Shown: piece by piece, positions 32,710 to 41,025 of the stretch | Layout of the letters: every line of letters begins with the position of its first letter | Position numbering within the stretch: the first letter of the stretch is position 1 | Source of the DNA: Actinomycetota bacterium | GTDB taxonomy: Bacteria > Actinomycetota > CADDZG01 > WHSQ01 | NCBI GenBank assembly: GCA_009379915.1 | Contig: WHSV01000020.1 | Span: forward strand, 1 to 45,923 | Length of the DNA: 45,923 nucleotides | Direction of reading: 5' to 3' | Position numbers and translations under genes: made by a program | The notes under the pieces: model-generated | The model's input: only the letters and a program-made list of their open reading frames with translations | Told to the model about the DNA's origin: nothing | The model's database searches: none

Positions 32710-34310
32710 ACAGAACACTCCTGTTGGGGCTCGACGGAGTCGCGTTCTCGATGCTGGATCCGGCGTTCGAAGCCGGCCACATGCCCAACTTGAAGGCTCT
32801 GCTGGAGCGCGGGACGTCGGGTGTGCTCACCTCCACGGTGCCGCCCTACACACCCCCCGGGTGGACGTCGATCTTCACCGGCGTCAATCCCGGCAAGCAC
32901 GGGATCTTCGGATTCACCCTCGGCAACGTGCAGCGAAACGAGGGGTTGGTGCGACTCGACCGGGTGCAGGCCCCCGCGATCTGGAATGCGGCCAACGCTC
33001 AGGACGCCCGCGTCGGGTTGTTCAACATCCCCATGACCTTCCCGCCCCCGGTCGTCGACGGGTGGTCGGTCTCCGGGATGCTCACGCCCGAGGGAGGCGG
33101 TGGGACCCCACAGGACTACACGTATCCCGAATCGATCGCCAAGCGGATCGCGGACGTGGTGGGGTCCTACGAGATCGACATCGAGGTCAACTACGACGAG
33201 GACTGGAAGTCGACCGCGATCACCGAGCGCCTGTCGCGCAACCTGGACCTCAAGCGACGGGCGTTGAACGCGCTGCTCGAATCCGACGGCGACGTTCCCC
33301 TTCTGTTCGCGGTCTTCGAGGCTCCCGACCGGTTGATGCACGTCCACTACAAGTACATCGATCCGCGCTGCGAGCACTTCACGCGTCCCGAGGCCGGACC
33401 CATTCGCGAGCGCGCGTGGTCGTTCTTCGACGAGATGGACGCGGCGATGGGCGATCTCATCGAGTGGGCGGGACCCGACGGTCATGTCCTGACGATGTCC
33501 GACCACGGCTTCGGCCCCAAGGACAAGGCGGTGAACGTGAACCGGGCCCTGCACGAATGGGGGCTGCTCGGCATCGCGGGAGCCGGTTCCATAGGGCAGT
33601 CCGCGTCGTTGAGGAAGATCGCGCGCAGAGTGAAGAAGGTCGCTCCGAAGTCGTTGTGGAAGAAGGCCAAGGGGGCGGCTCATTCCACGATCAACTGGTC
33701 CCAGACGAAGGCGTTCTCGGCCCCCAACCCGCAGCAGGGGATCTACGTCAACCTCGAGGAGCGCGAACCTCACGGCATCGTGCCTCCGGGCGACTACGAC
33801 AAGGTGCGGGACGAGATCATCGAGCGTTTCGGCGAGCTCGTCGATCCGGACGACGGAAGGCCCGTGCTGGATCACATCCACAAGCGAGAGGACGTGATTC
33901 ACGGACCACTCGCCGAGAGCGCGCCGGACCTGTTCCCGGTCTGTCGTGACTACTCCTACGAGTTGTCCGACGGCTTGTTCTCGCCGTCGGTCCTGACCGA
34001 CTACAGGGACCTTCCCCGCGGGTTCCACCACATGGACGGAATCTTCGGCATCGCCGGACCCGATGCAAGGATGCAGTCGGGTGCGCGCGCGTCGCTCTAC
34101 GACATAGCGCCCACCGCGCTGCACCTCGCCGGGCTCAAGATCCCGCGCATGGACGGTCGGGTGCTCGGGGAGTTCCTGACCGGCGATCGCCCGCCGGTTA
34201 TCGAGGACATGGAGCTCCCGCTCGCGGGCGAGGGGGCCGAGGCCGCCCCCTACTCGGCCGAGGAGGAGGCCCAGATCGAGGAGTCGCTCCGCAACCTCGG
34301 CTACCTCTGA
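32706..34310 (+). CDS. AP-superfamily phosphodiesterase-like protein
   Basis: 534 residues of the type I phosphodiesterase/nucleotide pyrophosphatase group in canonical order: LLGLDGVAF (Asp near 10), TVPPYTPPGWTSIFTG (nucleophile Thr), FEAPDRLMHVHYKY (Asp and His), MSDHGFGP (Asp266, His267), and last GFHHMDGIFGIAG (His441/442) with SLYDIAPTALHLAGL. No signal peptide is visible, so cytoplasmic action or non-classical location is likely. ATG start overlaps the CDP-alcohol transferase stop. The tail EEEAQIEESLRNLGYL is shared with two other AP proteins here. Paralogous to the next, convergent gene. Nucleotide-sugar or phospholipid head-group hydrolysis are possible functions. Confidence 0.85.
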   Translation: MNRTLLLGLDGVAFSMLDPAFEAGHMPNLKALLERGTSGVLTSTVPPYTPPGWTSIFTGVNPGKHGIFGFTLGNVQRNEGLVRLDRVQAPAIWNAANAQDARVGLFNIPMTFPPPVVDGWSVSGMLTPEGGGGTPQDYTYPESIAKRIADVVGSYEIDIEVNYDEDWKSTAITERLSRNLDLKRRALNALLESDGDVPLLFAVFEAPDRLMHVHYKYIDPRCEHFTRPEAGPIRERAWSFFDEMDAAMGDLIEWAGPDGHVLTMSDHGFGPKDKAVNVNRALHEWGLLGIAGAGSIGQSASLRKIARRVKKVAPKSLWKKAKGAAHSTINWSQTKAFSAPNPQQGIYVNLEEREPHGIVPPGDYDKVRDEIIERFGELVDPDDGRPVLDHIHKREDVIHGPLAESAPDLFPVCRDYSYELSDGLFSPSVLTDYRDLPRGFHHMDGIFGIAGPDARMQSGARASLYDIAPTALHLAGLKIPRMDGRVLGEFLTGDRPPVIEDMELPLAGEGAEAAPYSAEEEAQIEESLRNLGYL

Positions 34311-34312
34311 GA

Positions 34313-34328
34313 CTCCCCGCGGGGCGAG
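34313..34328. terminator. short palindrome between convergent genes
   Basis: CTCCCCGCGGGGCGAG, with CCCCGCGGGG as a perfect 10-bp palindrome, fills most of the 20 bp gap between two convergent genes. Without T runs it is a weak candidate for a shared bidirectional terminator. Confidence 0.35.
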
Positions 34329-34330
34329 AC

Positions 34331-35950
34331 TTAGATGTAGCCCAGACCCCGCAGGGATTCCTCTATCTGCTTCTCCTCGTCCTCCGAGTAGGGAGAGCCC
34401 TCGTCGCGCGGTCCCGAGGTGGGCGGCGCGGTGCCGCGGGGAGGACGCTGCGAGATGGCGCGGTCCTCGAACGCGTCCGCCAGCACGGAGCCGTCCAATC
34501 CGTCGGGTATCGCGAAATCGCCCAGGTACAGCATGGTCGGCGTGACGTCCATGACCGAGCCCTTGAGCTCTGACGTTTGCTTCACACCCGGCCCCCGTAC
34601 GACTACGATTCCGTCGGGGTGGTGAACCCCGCGCGGCAGATGGCTGAGGTCCGTGATCGGCTGCTTGTGGAAGAGCTCGTCGTCAAGCTCGAAGCGATGG
34701 TCTCGCATCACGGGGAGTAGGTCCGGCGCGCCGTCGAGAGCATTTCCCTCGAACACATCCTCGGCCAGGTGCACCCGATCGGTGACCGGCAGCCCGTCTG
34801 GCCCGCGCAGCTCCTCGAAGTCGCGTTTGATCTCCTCTTTCAAGCCTTGAAGGTCATCCGGCTCGACAACTCCGAACCGCTCCCTGCCCTTGAGATTGAT
34901 GAAGACGCCCTGTTGCGGAATGGGCGAAGCGAAGGCCCGAGTCCTGCTCCAGTCGACCGCAGCGAAAGTGCGATTCTTGGCCTCTCTTGCAACGCGCGCC
35001 GGAAGTATTCGCTTGGCGAGGGGAACGGCCTTACGAGCGGCTGAGGTTTGCATGAGGCGCGCGCCGGCTTTCAGTTTCAGGTAGCCCCACTGCTGCAGCA
35101 GCGTGTTGGTGTGCACGCTCGATTCCCACGCGGTGAATCCGTGATCCGAGCACACGACCGCTCCGCCGCCGTCCGCGTAGTCGTCGAGCAAGCCCACGAT
35201 GCGGTCCATGGCCTCGTAGCACGCGATCACCTGCGGCCTCAGCGCGCGTCCGGCCTCGGTGTCGTACAGAGAATCCGCGGGGTCGAGATAGCGGTAGTAG
35301 ACGTGCTGGAGTCGGTCGGGTGTCTCGATAACCGTAAAGAGCAGGTCCGGTGGGTCGAGCTGGATGAGCCGGTCCAGCACGGTGTAGCGCTGCTGAAGGA
35401 TGGCCAGAGCTCGTTCGGCGAGCGCGACATCGCGCCAATCCCGTTCCCAGTCGGCGCTCATGTCCACGGCGTAGTCGGGTACCCACTTGAGAATGCGGGC
35501 CTCGAGATCGGCGGAGCCCTTGTCCCACGACGTGAACCCCCGCTGTCGTTCGCCCCAGCCCGGGGTCATCATGCCGGAGACCATCCAGCCATCGAGCTCG
35601 CGCGGTGGGTAGGTCAGAGGAAGGTTGTAGATCCCCGAACGCAGGCCCTGGGCTTTGGCCATCTCCCAGATGGTCGGGGACTCGATCCGGCCCGAATGCA
35701 CGAGCTCGTGCCGTTCGTTCTGGGCGTGGCCCTCGACGAACCCATAGATTCCGTGACGCCCCGGGTTCACGCCGGTGACCGCCGAGGTCCATGCCGGAGG
35801 GGTGTAGGTGGGCACCGTCGACTCCAATACTCCCCAGGCCCCCGCGCGCCTCAGCGACGCCAAGCGGGGCATGTGACCGCTTTCGATGAGAGGGTCGAGG
35901 ATGCGCCAGGTGACGCCATCCAAACCGATTACTACCGACCGTTGAATCAT
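34331..35950 (-). CDS. AP-superfamily phosphodiesterase-like protein (paralogue)
   Basis: 539 residues, homologous along its full length to the convergent neighbour: VIGLDGVTWRILDPL, TVPTYTPPAWTSAVTG with nucleophile Thr, VIETPDRLQHVYYRY, CSDHGFTAW, and finally RGVHHPDGIVVVRGPG with VMDVTPTMLYLGDF. The ligand order is canonical. The tail EEKQIEESLRGLGYI is conserved with the other copies. The two genes face each other tail to tail, so they are an inverted duplication that has since diverged. Candidate leaderless promoter at 35958-35963. Substrate unknown. Confidence 0.85.
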   Translation of the reverse strand: MIQRSVVIGLDGVTWRILDPLIESGHMPRLASLRRAGAWGVLESTVPTYTPPAWTSAVTGVNPGRHGIYGFVEGHAQNERHELVHSGRIESPTIWEMAKAQGLRSGIYNLPLTYPPRELDGWMVSGMMTPGWGERQRGFTSWDKGSADLEARILKWVPDYAVDMSADWERDWRDVALAERALAILQQRYTVLDRLIQLDPPDLLFTVIETPDRLQHVYYRYLDPADSLYDTEAGRALRPQVIACYEAMDRIVGLLDDYADGGGAVVCSDHGFTAWESSVHTNTLLQQWGYLKLKAGARLMQTSAARKAVPLAKRILPARVAREAKNRTFAAVDWSRTRAFASPIPQQGVFINLKGRERFGVVEPDDLQGLKEEIKRDFEELRGPDGLPVTDRVHLAEDVFEGNALDGAPDLLPVMRDHRFELDDELFHKQPITDLSHLPRGVHHPDGIVVVRGPGVKQTSELKGSVMDVTPTMLYLGDFAIPDGLDGSVLADAFEDRAISQRPPRGTAPPTSGPRDEGSPYSEDEEKQIEESLRGLGYI

Positions 35951-35957
35951 GCGGTGA

Positions 35958-35963
35958 ACCCTA
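35958..35963 (-). promoter_or_regulatory. candidate -10 (TAGGGT), leaderless
   Basis: On the minus strand TAGGGT is followed by 7 nt and the ATG at 35950. No ribosome binding site is present. Confidence 0.42.
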
Positions 35964-35986
35964 AATGGTTTGCGAAGCGCAGGGTC

Positions 35987-36556
35987 TCACTGCACCGGGA
36001 TGCGGAATGTCTGGCGCGGATACGTGATGATCGCGCGCCTGATCCGATAACGCATGATTCCTCTCTTCAACTCGAGGTCACGAGCCGCGAAGATCCTCTC
36101 CCACCGGTCCAGCAACCGCCCGACTCTTGCTGCGTTGGGACCTCCCTCCCATTGCACGTTCACGCCGCCCACCCAGGCCCTGGTTCTTTCACCCAGCGCC
36201 GCCCAGAGGGAATCCGCTCGCCCCACCTGGTAGGCCAGGTCGGCGGTGGCGCGCGTCTCGGGGCGCCATGCGACATCGGTGGGGCTGATGCACAACCGCA
36301 GGACGTCGCGGACGAAGCACACCGGCTCGCTGTTGAGGATCTGCGCTCGTATCGCAAGCTCGTCCTGCAACTCGGTGAGAGACAAGCCTCCGACGTCGTG
36401 GCCGGCTACCGTGACACCGGGGTGAACTCTTCCGGCACTGAAACCGAACTCGACGATGAGAAGAAAGATCAGAGATCCGATGATGGCTCCCGACACCAGG
36501 AGGGTTTTGGTCGACGAGGGCACACGGCGCGGGAGGGAGGAGTGGGCAGCCTGCAT
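35987..36556 (-). CDS. membrane-anchored PG_binding_4-like protein, short
   Basis: 189 residues from the ATG at 36556. One N-terminal membrane helix (LLVSGAIIGSLIFLLIVEFG) is followed by VHPGVTVAGHDVGGLSLTEL, the start of a PG_binding_4 domain as found in VanW/YkuD-type cell wall proteins, with two Cys residues (EPVCFVRDVLRLCIS) that could form a disulfide. The usual VanW or L,D-transpeptidase domain is absent, and the protein ends after RQTFRIPVQ, so it is either a stand-alone module or a truncation. Eleven bases downstream of the Ppm1-like gene, in one transcription unit. Expected outside the membrane near peptidoglycan. Confidence 0.68.
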   Translation of the reverse strand: MQAAHSSLPRRVPSSTKTLLVSGAIIGSLIFLLIVEFGFSAGRVHPGVTVAGHDVGGLSLTELQDELAIRAQILNSEPVCFVRDVLRLCISPTDVAWRPETRATADLAYQVGRADSLWAALGERTRAWVGGVNVQWEGGPNAARVGRLLDRWERIFAARDLELKRGIMRYRIRRAIITYPRQTFRIPVQ

Positions 36557-36567
36557 GCGCGGAAAGG

Positions 36568-37326
36568 CTACATCCGCTCTCTTATCAAGCGCAGCGAATC
36601 CCGGAACCCCCACACCGTGACGTTGATCAGCGCCTCGAGGACGATTCTTGAACTCATCTTGGAGTCGCCACCCGCCCTCTCGACGAAGGAGATGGGAACC
36701 TCGGTCACGCGTCGGCCCGACCTCACCAATCGCCGAGTCATCTCTATCTGGAACCCGTAACCCTCCGATCGCATGGTAGAGATGTCGAGCGCCTGCACGG
36801 TCTCGGTGCGAAAAGCCCGGAAGCCAGAGGTTGCGTCCCTCACTCCGAGGCGAAGCCAGAGTCTCACGTAGACGTTTGCGTAGCGAGAGAGGAGACGGCG
36901 GGTGAGCCCCCAGTTTGCGACCCCTCCTCCCGGCACGTAGCGCGAGCCGATCACGAGATCCGCATCCTTCAGTGCTTCTACGAGACGCGGGATCTGTGCG
37001 GGGTCGTGACTCAGATCGGCGTCCATCTCGCAGAGGATCTCGTAACCCCGAGCCCCTCCCCAACCGAAGCCCGCGATGTAGGCGGAGCCCAGTCCCATCT
37101 TGTGGGGCCGAACCAGGAGGTGGACGCGGTCGTTCGAAACCACCAGTGGCTCCACGACATCGCGGGTTCCGTCTGGAGACGAGTCGTCCACGACCAGGAC
37201 GTCGGCCTGGGTGGATTCGAGCAGCGAGGCGACGACCTGGAGGATGTTGTCCCGCTCGTTGAAGGTGGGAACGACCACCAGTGTGCGCCGCTGGGCGTCC
37301 GTCGCCTCCGACCCCTGGCCTGCCAC
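36568..37326 (-). CDS. polyprenol-phosphate mannose synthase-like GT2
   Basis: 252 residues, soluble GT2 of the Dpm1/Ppm1 type. LVVVPTFNERDNI, LVVDDSSPDGT, HKMGLGSAYIAGF, the DxD motif EMDADLSHDP, then VIGSRYVPGGGV and DATSGFRAFR are all present. It transfers mannose (or glucose) from a GDP/UDP donor to polyprenyl phosphate at the cytoplasmic face, feeding GT-C enzymes outside the membrane, which fits the GT-C-like protein at 20.5 kb. The GTG start is preceded by a TACCCT hexamer 7 nt away rather than a ribosome binding site. No membrane domain is fused to it, as in archaeal and some actinobacterial short forms. Confidence 0.9.
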   Translation of the reverse strand: MAGQGSEATDAQRRTLVVVPTFNERDNILQVVASLLESTQADVLVVDDSSPDGTRDVVEPLVVSNDRVHLLVRPHKMGLGSAYIAGFGWGGARGYEILCEMDADLSHDPAQIPRLVEALKDADLVIGSRYVPGGGVANWGLTRRLLSRYANVYVRLWLRLGVRDATSGFRAFRTETVQALDISTMRSEGYGFQIEMTRRLVRSGRRVTEVPISFVERAGGDSKMSSRIVLEALINVTVWGFRDSLRLIRERM

Positions 37327-37333
37327 CTAAAGG

Positions 37334-37339
37334 AGGGTA
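37334..37339 (-). promoter_or_regulatory. candidate -10 (TACCCT), leaderless
   Basis: On the minus strand TACCCT is followed by 7 nt and the GTG at 37326, the same geometry as the other leaderless candidates in the window. Confidence 0.38.
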
Positions 37340-37451
37340 CCCGGATCGGCGCGTCCTCTGCTCAGACCTACGGATAGATCCGTGTGGGTTTGAGGCTTTC
37401 AGGTATACAACTCGTCAGAAGCAGTCTCGTAGGGTGAAAGGGGACGGAGAA

Positions 37452-37880
37452 ATGTCGACCGCACGTCGGGCTGCGGGTGCGGCCAAGACTCCCGGTCAGT
37501 TGTTCGGCCTGGTCTTCGGGGCGGTTTACGTCCTCGTGGGGATCTTGGGGTTTATCGATCCACTGGTCGGCGACGACGACAGGCTTCTCGGTATCTTCGG
37601 GATCACGCCGCTTCACAACGTCGCGCACCTCGCCGTCGGTGCTCTGCTGCTGTTCGGTTCGCGCGCTCCTGATACTGCCAGAATCGTGAACCTGGTGGTC
37701 GGAATCGTGTACCTGTTACTCGGGGTTCTTGGCCTCTTCGGCTTTCTCATCGAGGATGGCCAGGCCATCGACCTGAACAACAACGCTGCAGGCACGGTCT
37801 TGCACTTCGCGACCGCGGCCTTGGCTCTTTATTTTGGGACCGCAGGGTCCGGCGATGATCGGACCACGAGCACTGCCTAG
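37452..37880 (+). CDS. DUF4383 membrane protein
   Basis: 142 residues with four membrane helices (about 18-36, 56-70, 80-98, 112-128) in the DUF4383 pattern: LFGLVFGAVYVLVGILGF, the conserved ITPLHNVAHLAVGALLL, and a final HFATAALALYFG. DUF4383 proteins are common in actinobacteria and have no established function. ATG with AAGGGGACGGAG upstream, a strong ribosome binding site. A strong terminator follows, so it is monocistronic. Confidence 0.87.
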   Translation: MSTARRAAGAAKTPGQLFGLVFGAVYVLVGILGFIDPLVGDDDRLLGIFGITPLHNVAHLAVGALLLFGSRAPDTARIVNLVVGIVYLLLGVLGLFGFLIEDGQAIDLNNNAAGTVLHFATAALALYFGTAGSGDDRTTSTA

Positions 37881-37899
37881 CGACTTCACAACCGGGAGA

Positions 37900-37928
37900 G
37901 GGGCCACCGTTGGGTGCCCCCCCTTTTT
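37900..37928 (+). terminator. intrinsic terminator
   Basis: GGGG-c-CACC, loop GTTG, GGTG-CCCC, then CCC and TTTTT (37924-37928). The GC-rich stem and U tract are classical, 20 bp after the DUF4383 stop. Confidence 0.85.
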
Positions 37929-37939
37929 CTTGTTGCTGG

Positions 37940-38317
37940 CTACGCTCTTGTCGCGGCCTCGAGGTTGTCGACCGCAAAGATGAGCTCGGTCTCGCCGCCG
38001 TTCCGGTGGGCGAGGTAGACCGAAGAGATCGAGACGCCCGCCTTGGACAATCTTCGGCAGTAATGTCCCAACTCACCGGGTCGATCGTCGAGGGTAACGG
38101 TGAGAACCGGTCTGGCCCCCTCGACCTTGAAGCCGCTAGAGGCGAGGATCTCGGCGGCCTCGTCCCCGTCATCGACAACGAGATGAATCACACTTCGGTC
38201 GTCGCGACTAGAGGCTGCAAGCGTCTCGATGTTGACGCTGTGCTGCCCCAACAGCTCTCCTAGCTCAGCCAGGAGGCCGGGACGATCGTCAATGGTGACG
38301 ATTATTTCCTCCAGCAT
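37940..38317 (-). CDS. tandem ACT-domain protein
   Basis: 125 residues forming two ACT domains: IIVTIDDRPGLLAELGELLG at 5-24 and VLTVTLDDRPGELGHYCRRL near 71-90. Each carries the DRPG-L turn that contacts small-molecule ligands, usually amino acids, at dimer interfaces. No catalytic domain is attached, so it is probably a small regulatory sensor. Candidate leaderless promoter at 38324-38329. Similar stand-alone tandem ACT proteins are widespread in actinobacteria; the ligand is unknown. Confidence 0.87.
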   Translation of the reverse strand: MLEEIIVTIDDRPGLLAELGELLGQHSVNIETLAASSRDDRSVIHLVVDDGDEAAEILASSGFKVEGARPVLTVTLDDRPGELGHYCRRLSKAGVSISSVYLAHRNGGETELIFAVDNLEAATRA

Positions 38318-38323
38318 GAGCCA

Positions 38324-38329
38324 AGCGTA
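38324..38329 (-). promoter_or_regulatory. candidate -10 (TACGCT), leaderless
   Basis: On the minus strand TACGCT is followed by 6 nt and the ATG at 38317; no Shine-Dalgarno sequence lies between. Confidence 0.38.
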
Positions 38330-38357
38330 TTACTTCGGGCTGCGAGGCGCGCCGGCG

Positions 38358-38819
38358 TTACCAGCCGTCGCCGGTCGGCCGGCCCCTGAAGGTGTCCACT
38401 CGGGAGGGCGGACGCCAGTCGGGGGGCCAGGTGAGCTCCTCCCGGGAGAAGTCCTTCAGGATCTCGAGCTCGGTGAGGTTCCCCTCGTCCCGCAGAACGG
38501 CGGCACAGACGAAGTCGCCCGACTGGTCGCGACTTTCGAAGGCGATCTCCACCTGCAGGCCCGTTGCGAGGGCGATGCGTTCCATCGTGAAGAGACTGGG
38601 AAGCTGATGGCCGCACTCCCATCGAGAGATAGTCGATTGCGTCGTGCCGAGATACTCCGCCAGCTTGGCCTGGCTGAGGCGGGCGTACATCCGGGCCCGG
38701 CAGATAAGGTAGCCGACCCCACGGGTGCGATTGATCCACTCCCTGTGCTCTCGCCGTCGTTGCCTGAGGTTCTTGAGCTCCGCCGCCTCGTGCGCTTGTT
38801 TGAAACGCTCTCTGTCCAT
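38358..38819 (-). CDS. XRE-family transcriptional regulator
   Basis: 153 residues. A Cro/CI-type helix-turn-helix lies at about 38-92: ICRARMYARLSQAKLAEYLG, TTQSTISRWECGHQLPSL, FTMERIALATGL. The N-terminal 35 residues are charged and helical. The C-terminal 60 residues (FVCAAVLRDEGNLTELEIL ... WPPDWRPPSRVD) are not recognised and may form a dimer or sensor part. Its upstream region is the repeat-rich 38820-39496 gap, where copies of an ATGAAGCATGCG word could be its own operators; that link is inferred from position. Confidence 0.87.
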   Translation of the reverse strand: MDRERFKQAHEAAELKNLRQRRREHREWINRTRGVGYLICRARMYARLSQAKLAEYLGTTQSTISRWECGHQLPSLFTMERIALATGLQVEIAFESRDQSGDFVCAAVLRDEGNLTELEILKDFSREELTWPPDWRPPSRVDTFRGRPTGDGW

Positions 38820-38910
38820 GGCCTCATTCTGGCAACGGCACGGCGTCGCCCGCTGTGACCCGCGTCACACTTCCGAAGCGATAGGTTGCGTTCCGCCCCA
38901 TTCCCTGGAG

Positions 38911-39157
38911 GCATGCTTCATCGCTTTCTTGCAATGGGGATAGCGGTCAAGAGATATGCCGCTCATATCGAGACGCCCTGAACCATGCGGTCGATCGCCA
39001 TTTAGGTATGAAGCATGCGCCTATCGCAGAGCTGGAATGAAGCATGCGCCGCATCTCGGGAATGCGATGAAGTATGCGGGCTATGCAGTCGAGGATGAGG
39101 GACGATAGCAAGAGAGCTCGGATCGTGGCCGATAGCAAGAGAGCGATGAAGCATTCA
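38911..39157. repeat. ATGAAGCATGCG word, five dispersed copies
   Basis: Forward copies start at 39008, 39037, 39067 (one change, GTATGCG) and 39146 (ends GCATTC). One inverted copy, GCATGCTTCAT, is at 38911. The first three forward copies are 29-30 bp apart, about three helical turns, and each carries the palindrome GCATGC or a variant. This spacing suits cooperative protein binding. Confidence 0.7.
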
Positions 39158-39215
39158 GATAGCGCATTGAAGCGATGGAACATTTGCGCAGGGAATGTCG
39201 CTTGGGAGAGGCTCA

Positions 39216-39413
39216 GGGCGGGCCACAGGGGCGGTCGCCCCGGCGAGGCACATGGCGGGCCAGTTGGGCGGGTCACTGAGACGGGCCACACGGGGAGCCC
39301 ACTTGGGCAGGCCACAGGGGGCCACACGGACGGCCCACACGAACCGGCCCATAGGGGACCGGCCACACGGACGGGCCACAGGGGCGGCACACGGACGGGC
39401 CAGACGGACGGGC
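39216..39413. repeat. degenerate GC-rich minisatellite
   Basis: About a dozen imperfect copies of a CGGGCCACACGGA-like unit of 12-20 bp, with clear examples at 39217, 39281 and 39361-39411. Unit length and sequence vary too much for a recent expansion. No conserved protein is encoded in any frame. Confidence 0.75.
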
Positions 39414-39496
39414 ATATATGCGGGCCGGGTTTGCGCGCTTGCGTGCTCCGTGGGCCGAGGGATCGGGTTCCTCAGCTTCGGGGGAGCCGAGAGCCC

Positions 39497-40969
39497 TCAG
39501 TGAGCTCCCTCGGTGGAGAGGACCGCTCTGAACGTGCGCCATAGGATCCAGAGGTCGAGGCTCAACGACCAGTTCTGGATGTAGAAGAGGTCGTAGCGGA
39601 TGTAGTCGGCGAAGCTCGTCTCGGCGCGGCCGCTTATCTGCCACAGGCCCGTCATTCCCGGCTTGACTCGAAGGCGGTTGCGCACCCAGTCGTCGTACTG
39701 CTCGACCTCGGACGGCAGCGCCGGTCGCGGGCCAACGAGGCTCATCTCGCCCCGAAGGACGTTCATCAGCTGCCCCAGCTCGTCGAGGGAGTAACGCCGC
39801 AACCACTTGCCGGTCTTCGTGACCCGCGGGTCCTCCTTCAGCTTGAACAACAGACCGGGTCCCTCCGAGAGATGCTCGAGCTCGGGAAGTTGCTGCTCCG
39901 CGTCGGCGACCATCGTCCGAAACTTCCAACACACGAACGGTTTGCCGTCACGGCCCGCCCTCATCTGCTTGAAGATTGCCGGTCCCTTGGAATCGGTCCG
40001 GATCCACAGCGCGATGCCGATCAACAACGGGGATAGCAGCGCGATGAGAACGAGTGAGCCGGCGAAGTCCATCGCCCGCTTCATCGTTTGCTGCAGCGCG
40101 CTGATGCCCGTTCGGCGCACGTAGAGCAACGGGACTCCCGCGACGGACTGCACCGTCATCCGGGAGGCGAGAAGGTCGACGGTCCCCGACGTGATCTGCA
40201 GATCGACGTCGCAGTCCTGTAGTTCCCAAAAGAGCTTGTTGAGGCGAGTCGCCTCGAAGGCCGTGGCCGCAATGAGCACGAGATTGACGTCGCGCTGGGC
40301 GATCACTTTCTTCACGTCGGCGACCGGACCAAGAACTTTGTGGCTCTCGTCGATCTTCTCGTCCGAGGGCAGGTCGTCATCCAGGAAGCCGACGATCTCG
40401 TAGCCCAACCATCCCTCGCGCTCCAAGGTATTCGCCACGGTGCGACCCTCGTGGTTTGCGCCGAGCACCAGCGTTCGAGTCGTGTCGCCCCCTCTTCGGC
40501 GCAGGAAGTGCAGCGACTTTCGGACGGCAAGGCGCTCTCCTCCGAGGACGACGAACCCGCAAAACATCGCCAGAAGCGCCCATCCGCGGGCAAGGTTCAG
40601 GCGCAGCACGGAGTCGCTTATCAACAGCACAACGGTTCCGGCGACGACACCGTGAAACACCTGCTTGAACTCATTGACGGGGCTCAGGACCTGCCGGGGC
40701 TCGTAGAGCCCGTAGAGCCAGAACAGAGAGAGCCAGACCGGCACGCACACAAGGGTCAGAAGCGGATAGCTCCAGCCATCCCTGAGCGCCGGCGATTCGC
40801 CCATGATCTCGAATCGGATGATGGACGCGCTGAAGAGAGCGACCATCACTGCCATCGCGTCGATGAGAACGCGCAGAGCGATTCGCTTTGCGCTGTGGAG
40901 CTTGGTCGTTCGCCGTTCCTCGACCTCTTGGCTCTCGGGAGCTACCTCGGTTGTTCGCATGGCTTTCAC
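39497..40969 (-). CDS. polyprenyl-phosphate sugar-1-phosphate transferase (WbaP/WcaJ-like)
   Basis: Initiating enzyme of lipid-linked glycan assembly, moving a sugar-1-phosphate to undecaprenyl/polyprenyl phosphate. 490 residues: about four to five N-terminal helices (30-150), a CoA-binding-like Rossmann region ([28 protein letters not shown]), then the PGT catalytic domain from [20 protein letters not shown]. The catalytic region includes [33 protein letters not shown] and [14 protein letters not shown], with [14 protein letters not shown] near the end. GTG at 40969 or ATG at 40960; a TATCAT hexamer a few bases before favours the ATG. Sets the glycan identity for the whole locus. Confidence 0.93.
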   Translation of the reverse strand: MKAMRTTEVAPESQEVEERRTTKLHSAKRIALRVLIDAMAVMVALFSASIIRFEIMGESPALRDGWSYPLLTLVCVPVWLSLFWLYGLYEPRQVLSPVNEFKQVFHGVVAGTVVLLISDSVLRLNLARGWALLAMFCGFVVLGGERLAVRKSLHFLRRRGGDTTRTLVLGANHEGRTVANTLEREGWLGYEIVGFLDDDLPSDEKIDESHKVLGPVADVKKVIAQRDVNLVLIAATAFEATRLNKLFWELQDCDVDLQITSGTVDLLASRMTVQSVAGVPLLYVRRTGISALQQTMKRAMDFAGSLVLIALLSPLLIGIALWIRTDSKGPAIFKQMRAGRDGKPFVCWKFRTMVADAEQQLPELEHLSEGPGLLFKLKEDPRVTKTGKWLRRYSLDELGQLMNVLRGEMSLVGPRPALPSEVEQYDDWVRNRLRVKPGMTGLWQISGRAETSFADYIRYDLFYIQNWSLSLDLWILWRTFRAVLSTEGAH

Positions 40970-41025
40970 CAGATGATAGGCGGGAGGTGCCTCGAGCGGG
41001 GCGGTTTCGGGGTCCGGATGAGGGC

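Larger units (their letters stand above)
38820..39496. other. repeat-rich intergenic region, no convincing gene
   Basis: 677 bp between the XRE start and the end of the sugar transferase gene. It contains five copies of an ATGAAGCATGCG-like word (38911-39157), a duplicated GATAGCAAGAGAGC (39103, 39131) and a degenerate minisatellite (39216-39413). Open frames across it on both strands are low-complexity products of the repeats (for example runs of W-P-V or G-H-T), so none is annotated. Confidence 0.7.

Noticed and set aside
38911-39413. CRISPR-like array
   Set aside because: The repeated words are only 12 bp, spacing is irregular beyond three copies, one copy is inverted, and no cas gene is present.
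38947-39544. Long open frames across the repeat region on both strands
   Set aside because: Their composition is set by the repeats (W-P-V or G-H-T runs), with no ribosome binding sites or recognisable domains.
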